Source: Pseudomonas protegens
Lineage (GTDB): Bacteria > Pseudomonadota > Gammaproteobacteria > Pseudomonadales > Pseudomonadaceae
Length of the DNA: 64,000 nucleotides
Assembly: GCF_013407925.2 (NCBI RefSeq)
Contig: NZ_CP060201.1
Coordinates: 2,294,001-2,358,000 of the forward strand
Direction: 5' to 3'
Position 1 is the stretch's first letter; each line of letters opens with the position of its first letter. A program made the translations under genes and the position numbers. Under the pieces are notes generated by a model, which had not been told where the DNA came from, did not search any database, and saw only the letters and a list, made by a program, of their open reading frames with translations. Positions 63,433-64,000 of the stretch are shown here, piece after piece.

Positions 63433-64000
63433 TCAAGGCTTGAGGTTCACCGAACGCCAGTCGCTGGCCTCGATCAGCCCAAGCATCTTCGGCGCGCCGT
63501 TGAGGGTATCGGTGGTGATGAACAGCGAGGCGCCGTAGCCCAGGGTCGGGGTCGCCAGCTTCAGCTCCTGCTCCAGTTCATCCATGCATTCGCTGTGGGT
63601 CACCAGCACCAGGTTGCGCCCGGCGACCTTATGCGCCAGGGCGTCGCGCAGCATGCTGCCCTTGCAGTTATACAGCCAGCCATCGCCACTGCTGACCTTG
63701 CTGAACATGTAGCCGGCGGTCTGCGCGGTGCGGGTCATGGGGCTGTTGTAGATCTCGGTGCGTGCAAGGCCCAACTGCTCGAATCGCGCGCCGATGGCCA
63801 CCGCCACTTCCCGCGCACGATCGGTAATGCCATCGGCGGGCCCCAGGCAGGGGGCGCTGGAACGGTCGCAGCGCTCGACATGCCGCACCAGGACAATCGT
63901 GTCGCCCTTGGCCCAGCTGCTGGTCAGGGCCTTGATCCCGGCCACGTTGCCATGAGCCAGATCGGGCACCGCCGCCGGACGCCAGCAAAACAGGCACAAC
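63433..64000 (-). CDS. Histidine-phosphatase family protein (partial at window edge)
   Basis: At least 188 aa; the frame continues past the window, and the residues nearest the edge look like the end of a signal peptide, so the true start lies outside. 'IVLVRHVERCD' holds the RHxE-type phospho-His, 'YNSPMTRTAQTAGYMF' the second Arg, and 'LVLVTHSECMDEL' the second His. This is the phosphoglycerate-mutase-like fold; secreted members such as Ais remove phosphates from LPS core. Substrate unknown. Confidence 0.82.
   Translation of the reverse strand, partial: LCLFCWRPAAVPDLAHGNVAGIKALTSSWAKGDTIVLVRHVERCDRSSAPCLGPADGITDRAREVAVAIGARFEQLGLARTEIYNSPMTRTAQTAGYMFSKVSSGDGWLYNCKGSMLRDALAHKVAGRNLVLVTHSECMDELEQELKLATPTLGYGASLFITTDTLNGAPKMLGLIEASDWRSVNLKP

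Overview
The window is a Pseudomonas chromosome segment, most likely from the P. fluorescens/protegens/chlororaphis group. This rests on high GC and codon bias, Pseudomonas-type REP/REPIN repeats, the ssrA tag reading frame (ANDETYGDYALAA), a DUF6124 gene and a lut/dld lactate locus of pseudomonad type. No species assignment can be proven from the sequence alone.

Layout. (1) 1-4963: lactate oxidation genes lutB, lutC and a large FAD/Fe-S D-lactate dehydrogenase, overlapping by a few bases. (2) 5292-6061: a small periplasmic protein and the tmRNA gene ssrA. (3) 6048-26164: a 20.1-kb genomic island inserted in the 3' end of ssrA, bounded by a perfect 19-bp direct repeat. It has a P4-type integrase at the left end, a second tyrosine recombinase, and a run of genes that looks like a defence island: an HNH nuclease plus an HNH-ATPase fusion (Septu-like parts), an AT-rich PD-(D/E)XK nuclease, a MazG-like pyrophosphohydrolase with a nuclease-DUF2075 helicase, a four-gene Wadjet/MksBEFG-like SMC system in an unusual order, a WYL regulator with an 18-bp palindrome in front, and a GIY-YIG protein. 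The right border is littered with transposon remnants. (4) 26165-28919: the displaced ssrA terminator, an AlbA/ATPase regulator and a DUF6124 protein.

(5) 29081-48693: a surface-adhesion module. A 4695-residue LktA-type two-partner-secretion adhesin overlaps its TpsB transporter. It is followed by an OmpR-type response regulator, a divergent regulator with a degenerate receiver, and a 7TMR-DISM histidine kinase. A CTGAGCA motif occurs both at the adhesin promoter and in front of the kinase, suggesting that the two-component system controls the adhesin and itself.

(6) 48792-59555: ordinary core genes: GNAT, two ArnT-like glycosyltransferases, EamA exporter with AraC regulator, paired small membrane proteins, zinc-type oxidoreductase with HxlR regulator, metallophosphoesterase and a lipoprotein. 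(7) 59739-63386: small accessory genes: an M91-like zinc peptidase, a secreted protein, a pesticin-type lysozyme without signal peptide, a Mor-family activator and two DUF2589 proteins. (8) A histidine-phosphatase gene runs off the right edge.

The best candidates for undescribed biology are the HNH-ATPase/HNH pair, the MazG plus nuclease-DUF2075 pair, the rearranged Wadjet operon with its WYL switch, the adhesin two-component circuit with a phosphorylation-dead regulator, and the lysozyme/Mor/DUF2589 cluster.
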